This document shows positions 1 to 5,689 of a stretch of DNA of 6,101 nt, one piece after another. How positions within the stretch are numbered: the stretch's first letter is position 1; each line of letters opens with the position of its first letter. Source of the stretch: UBA5272 sp964393005 (GTDB lineage: Bacteria; Patescibacteriota; Minisyncoccia; Phycocordibacterales; UBA5272); contig CAYMRR010000027.1 in the NCBI GenBank assembly GCA_964393005.1, positions 1 through 6,101 on the forward strand. Reading direction: 5' to 3'. The notes below the pieces were generated by a model. It worked only from the letters and a program-made list of their open reading frames with translations, ran no database searches and was not told where the DNA came from. A program made the translations under genes and the position numbers.

Positions 1-45
1 CCGCAAAGACAAAGAATAATAAAAATTGATTTTTTAATTATTTTC

Positions 46-82
46 TTGACAATTTGTGTATATAATGTTATTATGATATAAT
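46..82 (+). promoter_or_regulatory. Strong sigma-70-type promoter with two possible -10 boxes
   Basis: TTGACA at 46-51 is followed after 17 nt by TATTAT at 69-74. A second match, TTGTGT at 54-59, is followed after 17 nt by TATAAT at 77-82, preceded by an extended -10 TG at 74-75. Transcription would begin near 81 or 89. Nothing codes on the plus strand until 772, and a terminator hairpin starts at 94, so the product would be about 30-45 nt. The match to consensus is seen directly; activity is inferred and could be overestimated in such AT-rich DNA. Confidence 0.55.
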
Positions 83-93
83 AGAGGAATATG

Positions 94-123
94 TCGGCTT
101 AAATTGCCGATTTTTTATTTTTT
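94..123 (+). terminator. Rho-independent terminator, plus strand
   Basis: The 5-bp stem TCGGC (94-98) / GCCGA (106-110) has a 7-nt loop and is followed by T6-A-T6 at 111-123. The opposite strand has no T-tract after the hairpin, so it works only for plus-strand transcription. It overlaps the stop codon (115-117) of the minus-strand DedA gene, and so would stop transcripts entering that gene antisense. It may serve a gene to the left of the window, the promoter at 46-82, or both. Confidence 0.75.
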
Positions 124-720
124 AATTTTTTTTCTAATAATATAAATAAACGCTAAAAGCAAAAGTAAAAATACTATAAATTTAAAGCTGTTTAATATCT
201 TTGTAATAAGAGGCCAGTTTTCGGCAAGACTTACCCCCATTAAAATCACAAAACTATCCCAAATCAAAAAACCAAAAAAAGTGTAAAAAAAATAAGTTTT
301 AATATTCATTTTTATCATACCTGCAGGAATAGAGATAAAGCTTTTTATTATTGGTAGCCATCTACCAAAAAATACAGCTTTATTTTTCCATTTGTGAAAA
401 TAAGTAAAAGTTTTGTCTATATCTTTCTTTTTAACACCTATTTTTTTAAGCCAAGGTTTTTTTAAAAAATTATCAAGTTTTTCTTTATTTAAAAGTCTTC
501 CTAAATAGTAGAGTATAAAAGCTCCAGAAAGAGAAGCTAAAAGAGAAGAGATAACTATCCCTAAAATAGTAACTTTTGAATTTTCTAAAGTAGTAGATAT
601 ACCGCCAAGCACTAAAACAATCTCAGAAGGAAGAGGAGGAAAAATAGTTGATAACAATAATAAAAAATAAAGTCCTAAGTAACCAAAATTATTTAAAATG
701 TTTATTATAAAAGCTTGCAT
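115..720 (-). CDS. DedA family membrane protein (SNARE-associated/VTT fold)
   Basis: This 201-aa integral membrane protein has the usual length and layout of DedA proteins. It has an N-terminal hydrophobic stretch with the re-entrant FPPLPSE motif (acidic E33), a glycine-rich helix ending YYLG (71-74), and the signature FFGRWLPIIKSFISIPAG at 117-134. C-terminal membrane helices follow at about 143-165 and 178-197, with a basic tail. R120 matches the first essential arginine of E. coli YqjA/YghB, and the second is conservatively K126. Family members help recycle undecaprenyl phosphate across the membrane and affect envelope integrity; that role is inferred here from the family. It is divergent from a second DedA-like gene starting at 772. 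The upstream strand shows an extended -10 (TGCTAAAAT) ending 13 nt before the ATG and no Shine-Dalgarno, so a very short leader is likely. Confidence 0.93.
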   Translation of the reverse strand: MQAFIINILNNFGYLGLYFLLLLSTIFPPLPSEIVLVLGGISTTLENSKVTILGIVISSLLASLSGAFILYYLGRLLNKEKLDNFLKKPWLKKIGVKKKDIDKTFTYFHKWKNKAVFFGRWLPIIKSFISIPAGMIKMNIKTYFFYTFFGFLIWDSFVILMGVSLAENWPLITKILNSFKFIVFLLLLLAFIYIIRKKIKK

Positions 721-728
721 AAAAAGTG

Positions 729-757
729 TTTATATTTTAGCAGTAAAAGGGTATAAT
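729..757 (+). promoter_or_regulatory. Promoter for the plus-strand DedA-like gene
   Basis: TTTATA (729-734) and a perfect TATAAT (752-757) are separated by 17 nt. The predicted start is near 764, giving a leader of about 8 nt before the ATG at 772 with no ribosome binding site. It is interleaved with the minus-strand promoter at 734-742. Confidence 0.6.
734..742 (-). promoter_or_regulatory. Extended -10 promoter for the minus-strand DedA gene
   Basis: Read on the minus strand, 742 to 734 gives TGCTAAAAT, an extended -10. There is no good -35, only a weak TTAGAC at 764-759. The predicted start near 727 leaves a leader of about 6 nt before the ATG at 720. It lies inside the spacer and -35 region of the opposite promoter, so RNA polymerase could probably not occupy both at once. 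Confidence 0.55.
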
Positions 758-771
758 AGTCTAATCTGCTT

Positions 772-1338
772 ATGATAAGTATTATACAAGATATTACTAC
801 TTTTTTATCGGCTTATAAATATCTATTTTTGTTTTCAATGTCTTTGATAGATGGTCGAGTACCAGCTTTATTTGCAGGATTTATGATTAGTGCCAAAGAA
901 TTTCTTTTTTGGCCTACTTATTTTTTATTGATAATAGGCAATCTTATTACAGATACTATATATTATTTTATTGGACGCAAAGGATCTAATTGGAAAATAG
1001 TAAAAAGAAATAAAGATAAAATAGACTATATAGAAAGTCTCTGGAAAAAGTATGCAGGTAAAGTTGTCTTTTTTGGAAAACTTACTGTTATTTTTGTAGT
1101 GCCAGTACTTATGTTTTTTGGTTTAATAAAATATCCTTATAAAAAATTCATTAAATATTCAATAGGTATAGATTTACTTATCATAGCCATTCTTATAGCT
1201 ATAGGATATTTTTCAGGTCATGCTTACAAAGCTCATTCTCAATATATATATTTAGCATCACTTTTGATAGCAATTATTTTTCTTGTATTACTTTTTATAG
1301 TAAACTATAAATATAGCAATAATAAGAAAAATAAATAA
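772..1338 (+). CDS. Diverged DedA-like membrane protein
   Basis: This 188-aa, very hydrophobic protein keeps a DedA outline: an N-terminal hydrophobic segment with an acidic residue in LIDGRVPALFAG (D27), a helix ending TIYYFIGRKG (62-71), a FFGKLTVIF segment at 100-108, and C-terminal helices at about 129-148 and 158-177. The charged signature is weakened. The first family arginine is replaced by K103, the position of the second is V109, and the PAG motif is lost (PVLMFFG). It may be a subfamily with altered substrate or mechanism, or a paralog under relaxed constraint. The reading frame is intact and of near-normal length, so it is not a pseudogene. Its stop is separated by 1 nt from the next start (1340), implying co-transcription. 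The promoter is at 729-757. Confidence 0.75.
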   Translation: MISIIQDITTFLSAYKYLFLFSMSLIDGRVPALFAGFMISAKEFLFWPTYFLLIIGNLITDTIYYFIGRKGSNWKIVKRNKDKIDYIESLWKKYAGKVVFFGKLTVIFVVPVLMFFGLIKYPYKKFIKYSIGIDLLIIAILIAIGYFSGHAYKAHSQYIYLASLLIAIIFLVLLFIVNYKYSNNKKNK

Positions 1339-1339
1339 T

Positions 1340-1525
1340 ATGGATCAAGAAAAATTAAAAAAACTAGTTGTGGCTTTTTGGATAATAGCACTCTTTATCT
1401 TTAGTGGATATGTAGTTAGACTTTATGCTAAAAGTATAGATTTTCCTGTATATGGAGAATTTGAAAATCAAGATACTTTAATAGAAGAGTTTGTAGAAGT
1501 AGAAGACTTTTTAGAATTTGAATAA
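1340..1525 (+). CDS. Small single-span membrane protein with acidic tail (unknown function)
   Basis: The 61-aa protein has a short basic N-terminus (K5, K7, K8), one predicted transmembrane helix (about 9-29) and a C-terminal tail that is strongly acidic. Residues 40-61 hold ten Asp/Glu and no Lys/Arg. Positive-inside logic puts the N-terminus in the cytoplasm and the acidic tail outside. I do not recognise a family. The start lies 1 nt after the stop of the DedA-like gene, so the two are very likely translated from one mRNA. The ATG has no Shine-Dalgarno, and translational coupling is plausible. It could be an accessory subunit of the DedA-like protein, but only position supports this. Confidence 0.6.
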   Translation: MDQEKLKKLVVAFWIIALFIFSGYVVRLYAKSIDFPVYGEFENQDTLIEEFVEVEDFLEFE

Positions 1526-1569
1526 TCTTTAAAGTTTTTATTATTAGCAGTTTAATTTTTAAATAAAAT

Positions 1570-2427
1570 ATGAAAAAATCTCAAAAAATATGGTTTTTAA
1601 TCCTGGGAATAATAGTCGTCTTAATAGTAGCTTTGTATATAGGTATTAGTCATACTTTTTGGATGGCAAAAAATTCTGAAAATTATCTTCAAAATAGAGA
1701 AAATTTAGAAAATAGATTAGAAGAAAAAAATACCTTTGAAGAAAAAAGTATTCAAGAAGAAAATGATTTTTATGAAATAAGTATTTCATATCCTTTAGAT
1801 AGTAGAGATAAAAATAAAATAATAGAGGATTATGTTTTTTATCAAGTAAATCAAAAAAGAGAAGAATGGAAAATAGGAGGAGAGACTTATAATTTTGAAG
1901 AGCAACTTTCAAAAGATTTTCCAGATAGAGCTAAAATTAAATATGCTTTTTATATAGATTATGAGACAAAAGAATGGCTAGAAGAGGGAATTGTGTCTTA
2001 TATTCTTACAAATTATCAATATACCGGCGGGGCACATGGTAATAGCTCTATTACCACTTTTACTTTTGATAAAGAAGGTCTCTTAAAAATAGAAGATCTT
2101 ATAGATTTGGCTTCTGATGATAATGCTATAAAGCTTTCTAGAATTTTACTAGAAGAATTAAAAAATGAATATCCAGATTTACCAGAAGATCAAATGCTTT
2201 ACGGTCTTGGTCTTGCTTATCTTAAAGAAGACGGAAAAACTTTTGACAAAGAAAAAGCAAAACTTGATGGATACAATTTTGCTTCCAATTTTCAAGAGTT
2301 TTACTTAGGAGAAAGTGGTATTACTTTTTTGTTTAGTCAATATAGAGTGGCTCCTGGAGCTATGGGCACAGTAGAAGCTACACTTAGCTGGGAAGTTTTA
2401 AAACCTTTTACTAATATTGAAAGATAA
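1570..2427 (+). CDS. Membrane-anchored DUF4163/DUF3298 protein (RsiV/PdaC-like extracellular domain)
   Basis: The 285-aa protein has a lysine-rich N-terminus and one transmembrane anchor or uncleaved signal (about 8-28). A charged, probably helical linker (about 35-65) leads to an extracellular part. Residues about 66-145 look like DUF4163. The motif TGGAHGNSSITTFTFD (152-167) followed by LLKIEDLIDL and the C-terminal FYLGESGITFLFSQYRVAPGAMG (244-266) is typical of DUF3298. In the family, DUF3298 binds lysozyme in the anti-sigma factor RsiV and accompanies the catalytic domain in the peptidoglycan deacetylase PdaC. No enzyme domain is present here, but the next gene (2474) encodes a NodB deacetylase. 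A role in sensing or binding cell-wall glycan is inferred. The gap to the previous gene is 44 nt, with only a weak possible -10 (1539-1544). No Shine-Dalgarno is seen. Confidence 0.85.
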   Translation: MKKSQKIWFLILGIIVVLIVALYIGISHTFWMAKNSENYLQNRENLENRLEEKNTFEEKSIQEENDFYEISISYPLDSRDKNKIIEDYVFYQVNQKREEWKIGGETYNFEEQLSKDFPDRAKIKYAFYIDYETKEWLEEGIVSYILTNYQYTGGAHGNSSITTFTFDKEGLLKIEDLIDLASDDNAIKLSRILLEELKNEYPDLPEDQMLYGLGLAYLKEDGKTFDKEKAKLDGYNFASNFQEFYLGESGITFLFSQYRVAPGAMGTVEATLSWEVLKPFTNIER

Positions 2428-2435
2428 TTAAAACC

Positions 2436-2463
2436 TTGCTTTTTAAAGACTTTTTATTATAAT
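2436..2463 (+). promoter_or_regulatory. Promoter for the polysaccharide deacetylase gene
   Basis: TTGCTT (2436-2441), a 16-nt spacer and a perfect TATAAT (2458-2463) are followed by only 10 nt before the ATG at 2474. The predicted leader is about 3-4 nt, so the mRNA would be essentially leaderless. The -35 match is modest. Confidence 0.5.
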
Positions 2464-2473
2464 ACCCAGTATT

Positions 2474-3430
2474 ATGGGAAGAAAAAGTCAAAATAAAAAA
2501 AATAGGGTAAAAAATCCTAAAAAAGAATCAAGTCAAAAAGATTCTTTTTTGACTATATTTATTTTAATAATCTTATTTTTAATTCCTTTTTTTATTTCTT
2601 ATTTTATTACTAATAATTTTTTAGAAAGAAAAATGGCTGTTTCTCCAGAAGAGGAAGCAGAAGTATTTCAAAAAATATTTACTGAATCAGAATTAAATAA
2701 TTTATATTCCGAAAGTAAAGAAAGTCTTGATAAGAAAAATCTCAAAGATAAAGTAATAATTCTTGGATATCATCAGATAAGAGATATAGAAAAAGAAGAT
2801 AGTGATATAGCTAGGCTTTTTATTACTCCACCAGAAATCTTTGAAGAAGAAATGAGACTTTTAAAAAAAGAAGGTTATACTTCTATTTCTCTTTCAGATT
2901 ATATAGATTATTTAAATAATAGAATATTAAATAAAATACCAGAAAAGTCAGTAGTTATTACTTTTGATGATGGCTATAGCTCTCAATATAAAGAAGCTTT
3001 TCCTATATTAGAAAAGTATGGTTTTACGGCTACCTTCTTTTTGTATATGGACTGTATAGATAAATATCCAGCTTGTCTTACAAGTAGTGAAATTAAAAAA
3101 ATGATTGATTCTGGGCACACTTTAGGAAATCATACTTTAAGACATTTACTTCTTACAGATTATAAAGAAAGTATTATAGAGAAAGAAATTTTAGAAAATG
3201 AAAGACTTTTGGTAGAAAAGTTTGGAAAAGAAAATATAGAGAAAATATTAGCTTATCCTTATGGAGCTCAAAATGAAAAAATAGAAGATTTATTAAAAAA
3301 ATATAATTATATAGGAGCGGTAGGTGTGACCAGGGGAGCAGAATCTAATAATAAAAATAATTTCAATCTCAAAAGGTATTTGCTTGGAGATAAAATAGAA
3401 TTATTTTTAAACCTTTTTGATTTAGAATAG
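2474..3430 (+). CDS. Membrane-anchored polysaccharide deacetylase (NodB domain, CE4 family)
   Basis: The 318-aa protein has a very basic N-terminus (about 1-22), one transmembrane helix (about 25-47), a charged linker (about 50-92) and a NodB catalytic domain from about 93 to the end. VIILGYHQI (94-102) opens the domain. TFDDGY at 163-168 carries the catalytic base and metal-ligand aspartates D165/D166. NHTLRH at 219-224 gives the metal-binding pair H220/H224. LAYPYG at 259-264 is the motif 3 equivalent. Such enzymes remove N- or O-acetyl groups from peptidoglycan or other surface polysaccharides outside the membrane. The exact substrate cannot be read from sequence. Two cysteines (C194, C201) flank a short insertion after the first motif and could form a disulfide. 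The gene follows the DUF3298 gene by 46 nt, has its own promoter, and ends 28 nt before a strong terminator. Confidence 0.93.
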   Translation: MGRKSQNKKNRVKNPKKESSQKDSFLTIFILIILFLIPFFISYFITNNFLERKMAVSPEEEAEVFQKIFTESELNNLYSESKESLDKKNLKDKVIILGYHQIRDIEKEDSDIARLFITPPEIFEEEMRLLKKEGYTSISLSDYIDYLNNRILNKIPEKSVVITFDDGYSSQYKEAFPILEKYGFTATFFLYMDCIDKYPACLTSSEIKKMIDSGHTLGNHTLRHLLLTDYKESIIEKEILENERLLVEKFGKENIEKILAYPYGAQNEKIEDLLKKYNYIGAVGVTRGAESNNKNNFNLKRYLLGDKIELFLNLFDLE

Positions 3431-3458
3431 TTTTTTAAATAGAGAATTTTACCTATAC

Positions 3459-3496
3459 AAGTTAAAAATCCCCGAAAATTCGGGGATTTTTAACTT
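3459..3496 (+). terminator. Strong intrinsic terminator after the deacetylase gene
   Basis: A perfect 17-bp stem (3459-3475 with 3480-3496) and a 4-nt AAAT loop have a CCCCG/CGGGG core. The A-run on the left arm pairs with the T-run on the right, so the T5 tract follows the GC core. The structure is symmetric and could terminate in both directions. All genes within several kilobases are on the plus strand, so its main job is to end the deacetylase transcript. Confidence 0.88.
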
Positions 3497-3498
3497 AC

Positions 3499-3525
3499 GT
3501 AAACTTCTCTGGTATTTAAGTTTAC
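3499..3525. repeat. Second inverted repeat downstream of the terminator
   Basis: GTAAACTT (3499-3506) and AAGTTTAC (3518-3525) form a perfect 8-bp AT-rich inverted repeat around an 11-nt loop, 3 nt after the terminator stem. It is followed by an AT-rich stretch without a clean T-tract. It could be a back-up terminator, an mRNA 3'-end stabiliser or an operator; nothing in the sequence decides between these. Confidence 0.5.
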
Positions 3526-3575
3526 TTATTTATTATATAAAAACTATTAAAAAATGCAAATAAGAAACTTAACAT

Positions 3576-3603
3576 TTGTGGAAAAGTGTTAACATGCTAA
3601 AAT
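3576..3603 (+). promoter_or_regulatory. Promoter for the Mur ligase-ruvX operon
   Basis: TTGTGG (3576-3581) and, after 16 nt, an extended -10 TGCTAAAAT (3595-3603) lie 10 nt before the ATG at 3614. The leader would be only 3-4 nt. A 6-bp inverted repeat, TTAACA (3569-3574) / TGTTAA (3587-3592), spans the -35 and spacer and could be an operator, though it is short enough to arise by chance. Confidence 0.55.
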
Positions 3604-3613
3604 TAGAGAAAAT

Positions 3614-4909
3614 ATGCTAGAAAAAATATTAAGAAAAATAGAAAAATTAATTCCAAAAAAAATTTATAAATTAGCCCAGCCTATATATCATTATCTTTTA
3701 GCTATTTTAGGTACAGTCTATTACAGATTTCCTGCTAAAAATATGACAGTCATAGGCATAACCGGCACAAAAGGTAAAACTTCAACTGCCAACTTCATAC
3801 ATGCAGTATTATCTAAAACAGGAAAAAAGGTAGGACTTATTTCTACGGCCAATATTAAAATAGGAGAAAAAGATCTAGAAAACAAATATCATATGAGTAT
3901 GCCTGGAAGATTTATTTTACAGAGATATTTGCGAGAAATGAAAAATGCTGGTTGTCATTATGTAGTGTTAGAAGTTACCAGTGAAGGAATAAAACAATTT
4001 AGACATTTGGGATTATTTTTAGATATTTCTATTTTTACCAATCTTTCTAGAGAACATTTAGCTTCTCACAATAATTCTTTTTCAGAGTATAGAAAAGCAA
4101 AGATGAAAATTTTTAAAAGAAAAATTATCAATAGACCAATATTAGCTCTTTTAAATAAAGATGATGAAAATTTTACATATTTTGAAAAAGCTCACAATAA
4201 AATCCCTAAAGAATATTTTTCTCTAAAAGATATTTCAGATATAAAAGAAAGTAGAGAAGGTGTAAGCTTTGTTTACAAAGATTTTAATTTTAAATTAAAT
4301 GTGCTTGGTAGATTTAATATTTACAATGCTTTGCCAGCTATACTCTTAGGAGAAAAATACGGGCTTAGTTTTTCTGAAATAGAAAAAGGTTTGGAAAGCT
4401 TAAAGCTTATTCCTGGAAGAATGGAAGAAATAAGCTTAGGGCAAAATTTTAAAGTAATAGTAGATTATGCTCATGAAAAGCTAAGTATGAATAATCTTCT
4501 AGACTCTATTAAAGAATTAAAAAATAATTCAGAATCTAAAATAATAATAGTGCTTGGTGGAGATGGTGGAGGAAGAGATGAGCAAAGGCTTTTCGATATT
4601 GGTAAAGCTGCCGGAGAAAAAGCTGATATAGTAATAGTTTCAAATTCTGATCCTTATTTTGATAATGAATTAGAGCTTGCTAAAAAAATAGGAGATGAAG
4701 CTCAAAAATTTGGAAAAATATATGAAGAAAACCTATTTATTATAATAGATAGAAAAGAGGCTATTTTTAAAGCTATATCTTTAGCTAAAGATGGAGATAT
4801 AGTATTGCTTACTACTCGCGGATCTCTTAATACCATGAGCCTAAAAGGTAAAAAAGTTTTTAGTGATGATAGAGTTTTTGCAAAAGAAGCTTTAGAGAGT
4901 TTAAAATAA
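3614..4909 (+). CDS. murE: MurE-like Mur ligase (UDP-N-acetylmuramyl-tripeptide synthetase family), short N-terminus
   Basis: The 431-aa cytoplasmic ATP-dependent ligase probably adds the third residue of the peptidoglycan stem peptide. The P-loop GTKGKTST is at 51-58. EVTSEGIKQFR (120-130) matches the MurE block EVSSHxLxQxR, with the His replaced by Glu. FTNLSREHL (141-149) and EYRKAKMKIF (158-167) follow, with K163 as the candidate carbamylated lysine. LGRFNIYNAL (231-240), PGRME (267-271), DYAH (284-287) and GGDGGGRD (315-322) complete the core. Two C-terminal blocks differ from textbook MurE: SNSDPYFD (343-350) sits where DAP enzymes have DNPR, and TTRGSLN (400-406) replaces GKGHE. The P-loop lies roughly 60 residues earlier than usual, so the UDP-binding first domain is missing and replaced by a basic, partly hydrophobic segment (1-42). 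MurT was considered, but its zinc-ribbon cysteines and a GatD partner are absent. The amino-acid substrate is uncertain. Confidence 0.88.
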   Translation: MLEKILRKIEKLIPKKIYKLAQPIYHYLLAILGTVYYRFPAKNMTVIGITGTKGKTSTANFIHAVLSKTGKKVGLISTANIKIGEKDLENKYHMSMPGRFILQRYLREMKNAGCHYVVLEVTSEGIKQFRHLGLFLDISIFTNLSREHLASHNNSFSEYRKAKMKIFKRKIINRPILALLNKDDENFTYFEKAHNKIPKEYFSLKDISDIKESREGVSFVYKDFNFKLNVLGRFNIYNALPAILLGEKYGLSFSEIEKGLESLKLIPGRMEEISLGQNFKVIVDYAHEKLSMNNLLDSIKELKNNSESKIIIVLGGDGGGRDEQRLFDIGKAAGEKADIVIVSNSDPYFDNELELAKKIGDEAQKFGKIYEENLFIIIDRKEAIFKAISLAKDGDIVLLTTRGSLNTMSLKGKKVFSDDRVFAKEALESLK

Positions 4910-4913
4910 AAAT

Positions 4914-5327
4914 ATGAATCAAAAATACTTAGGTATAGATTATGGAGAAAAGAAAATAGGCTTAGCCACTTCAGATGAAAATGGAAAATTTGCTTTTCCT
5001 TTTTCTATTCTCCAAAACTCTAAAAATAAAGAAAAAAGAGAAGAGATTATTAATTCTATTTTTAAAATTTTAAAAGAGAAAAAAATACAAAATATAGTAA
5101 TAGGGGAAAGTCTAAATTTGAAAGGAGAAGAAAACAAGCTTATGAAAAGTATAAAAGAATTTGCTAAAGAATTAGAAATTAAAACAAGCTCTAAAGTATA
5201 TTTTGAAAAAGAGTGGTTTTCTACTTTGGAAGCAAGAAGGTTTAATGACAGAAAAAATGCAGACGATTCGGCAGCAGCTATTATTTTACAAAGATTTTTA
5301 GATAAAATTAATAATAAAAAATCTTAA
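4914..5327 (+). CDS. ruvX: RuvX/YqgF family putative pre-16S rRNA nuclease / Holliday junction resolvase
   Basis: The 137-aa protein has the normal length of the RNase H-fold YqgF family. YLGIDYGEKKIGLATS (5-20) carries the catalytic aspartate D9. IVIGESLNLKGEE (61-73) matches the GlPlnmdG block. KEWFSTLEA (99-107) matches the DERlTT motif, with E100 retained and Trp in place of the usual Arg. ADDSAAAIILQRFLD (116-130) supplies the C-terminal aspartate, D118 or D117, and the Ala-rich helix. Bacterial members process the 5' end of 16S rRNA and were first proposed as alternative Holliday junction resolvases. The start lies 4 nt after the Mur ligase stop, so the two are one operon. The ATG is preceded by an A-run with no Shine-Dalgarno, consistent with coupling to the upstream gene. 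Confidence 0.92.
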   Translation: MNQKYLGIDYGEKKIGLATSDENGKFAFPFSILQNSKNKEKREEIINSIFKILKEKKIQNIVIGESLNLKGEENKLMKSIKEFAKELEIKTSSKVYFEKEWFSTLEARRFNDRKNADDSAAAIILQRFLDKINNKKS

Positions 5328-5336
5328 TGTTATAAT
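5308..5336 (+). promoter_or_regulatory. Extended -10 promoter for the tRNA-binding protein gene
   Basis: TGTTATAAT (5328-5336), a perfect extended -10, begins one base after the ruvX stop codon. TTAATA at 5308-5313, 17 nt upstream of the hexamer, is a fair -35 lying inside ruvX. The hexamer ends 22 nt before the ATG at 5359, leaving a leader of about 15 nt, the longest predicted here. It contains no ribosome binding site. Confidence 0.55.
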
Positions 5337-5358
5337 CAAAATAATAATTTTTAAAAAT

Positions 5359-5679
5359 ATGATAAATATAGAAGATTTACTAAAAGTAGAAATAAGAGTA
5401 GGAAAAGTTTTAAGTGTAGAAGAAGTGGAAGGAAGTGAAAAGCTTTATAGATTAGAGGTAGATTTTGGAGAAGAGAAAGTAAGACAGGTTTTATCTGGTA
5501 TTAAAAAATATTTTGAAAAAGATTTTTTATTAAATAAACAATTTGCATTTGTTACAAATTTAGAACCTAGGAAAATGATGGGTTTAGATTCTGAAGCTAT
5601 GATACTCGCTACAGGAAGTGAAGAATTAGCTCTGCTAACTCCTACTAAAGAAGTAGAAAACGGATCTCTTATGAGATAG
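5359..5679 (+). CDS. Stand-alone tRNA-binding (EMAP/Trbp111-like) domain protein, MetRS C-terminal type
   Basis: The 106-aa protein is a single OB-fold tRNA-binding domain. It matches in order KVEIRVGKVLSVEEVEGSEKLYRLEVDFG (9-37), VRQVLSGIKKYF (41-52) and NLEPRKMMGLDSEAMILA (67-84). These blocks characterise the dimerising C-terminal domain of methionyl-tRNA synthetase and free Trbp111 proteins. The SGI-KYF and NLxPRKxMG blocks distinguish it from the chaperone-like CsaA. It probably assists a MetRS lacking this appendix, encoded elsewhere, or binds tRNA generally. In CPR-type genomes this module is often a separate gene, which is family knowledge not shown here. The start follows ruvX by 31 nt and has its own promoter. 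The stop is TAG. Confidence 0.9.
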   Translation: MINIEDLLKVEIRVGKVLSVEEVEGSEKLYRLEVDFGEEKVRQVLSGIKKYFEKDFLLNKQFAFVTNLEPRKMMGLDSEAMILATGSEELALLTPTKEVENGSLMR

Positions 5680-5689
5680 TTTTATTTAG

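Noticed and set aside
1..81. Possible 3' end of a plus-strand gene entering from the left
   Set aside because: Frame 2 ends at 17-19 (RKDKE-stop), frame 3 at 25-27 and frame 1 at 79-81. All are possible and too short to choose between.
91..102. Three-codon frame ATG TCG GCT TAA after AGAGGA
   Set aside because: The purine run is only 2 nt from the ATG, and the codons form part of the terminator hairpin, so translation is unlikely.
1646..1912. 88-codon open frame on the minus strand
   Set aside because: It lies wholly inside the DUF3298 gene. Its Leu/Phe/Tyr-rich translation is the mirror of A-rich codons, with no start signal or family match.
2436..2460. AT-rich CTTTTTAAAG palindrome between the DUF3298 and deacetylase genes as a terminator
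   Set aside because: The stem is only four AT-dominated pairs and would not be stable; the region is better explained as a promoter.
3577..3585. TGTGGAAAA, one mismatch from an inverted DnaA box
   Set aside because: There is a single copy, no cluster of boxes, no dnaA/dnaN neighbour, and it overlaps a promoter -35; most likely chance.
3614..4909. MurT (GatD-partnered) identity for the Mur ligase
   Set aside because: It lacks the MurT zinc-ribbon cysteines (only one Cys is seen) and no gatD lies nearby; the MurE-type blocks fit better.
4940..5137. 65-codon open frame on the minus strand
   Set aside because: It is a shadow of ruvX, which is well supported by motifs in its own frame.
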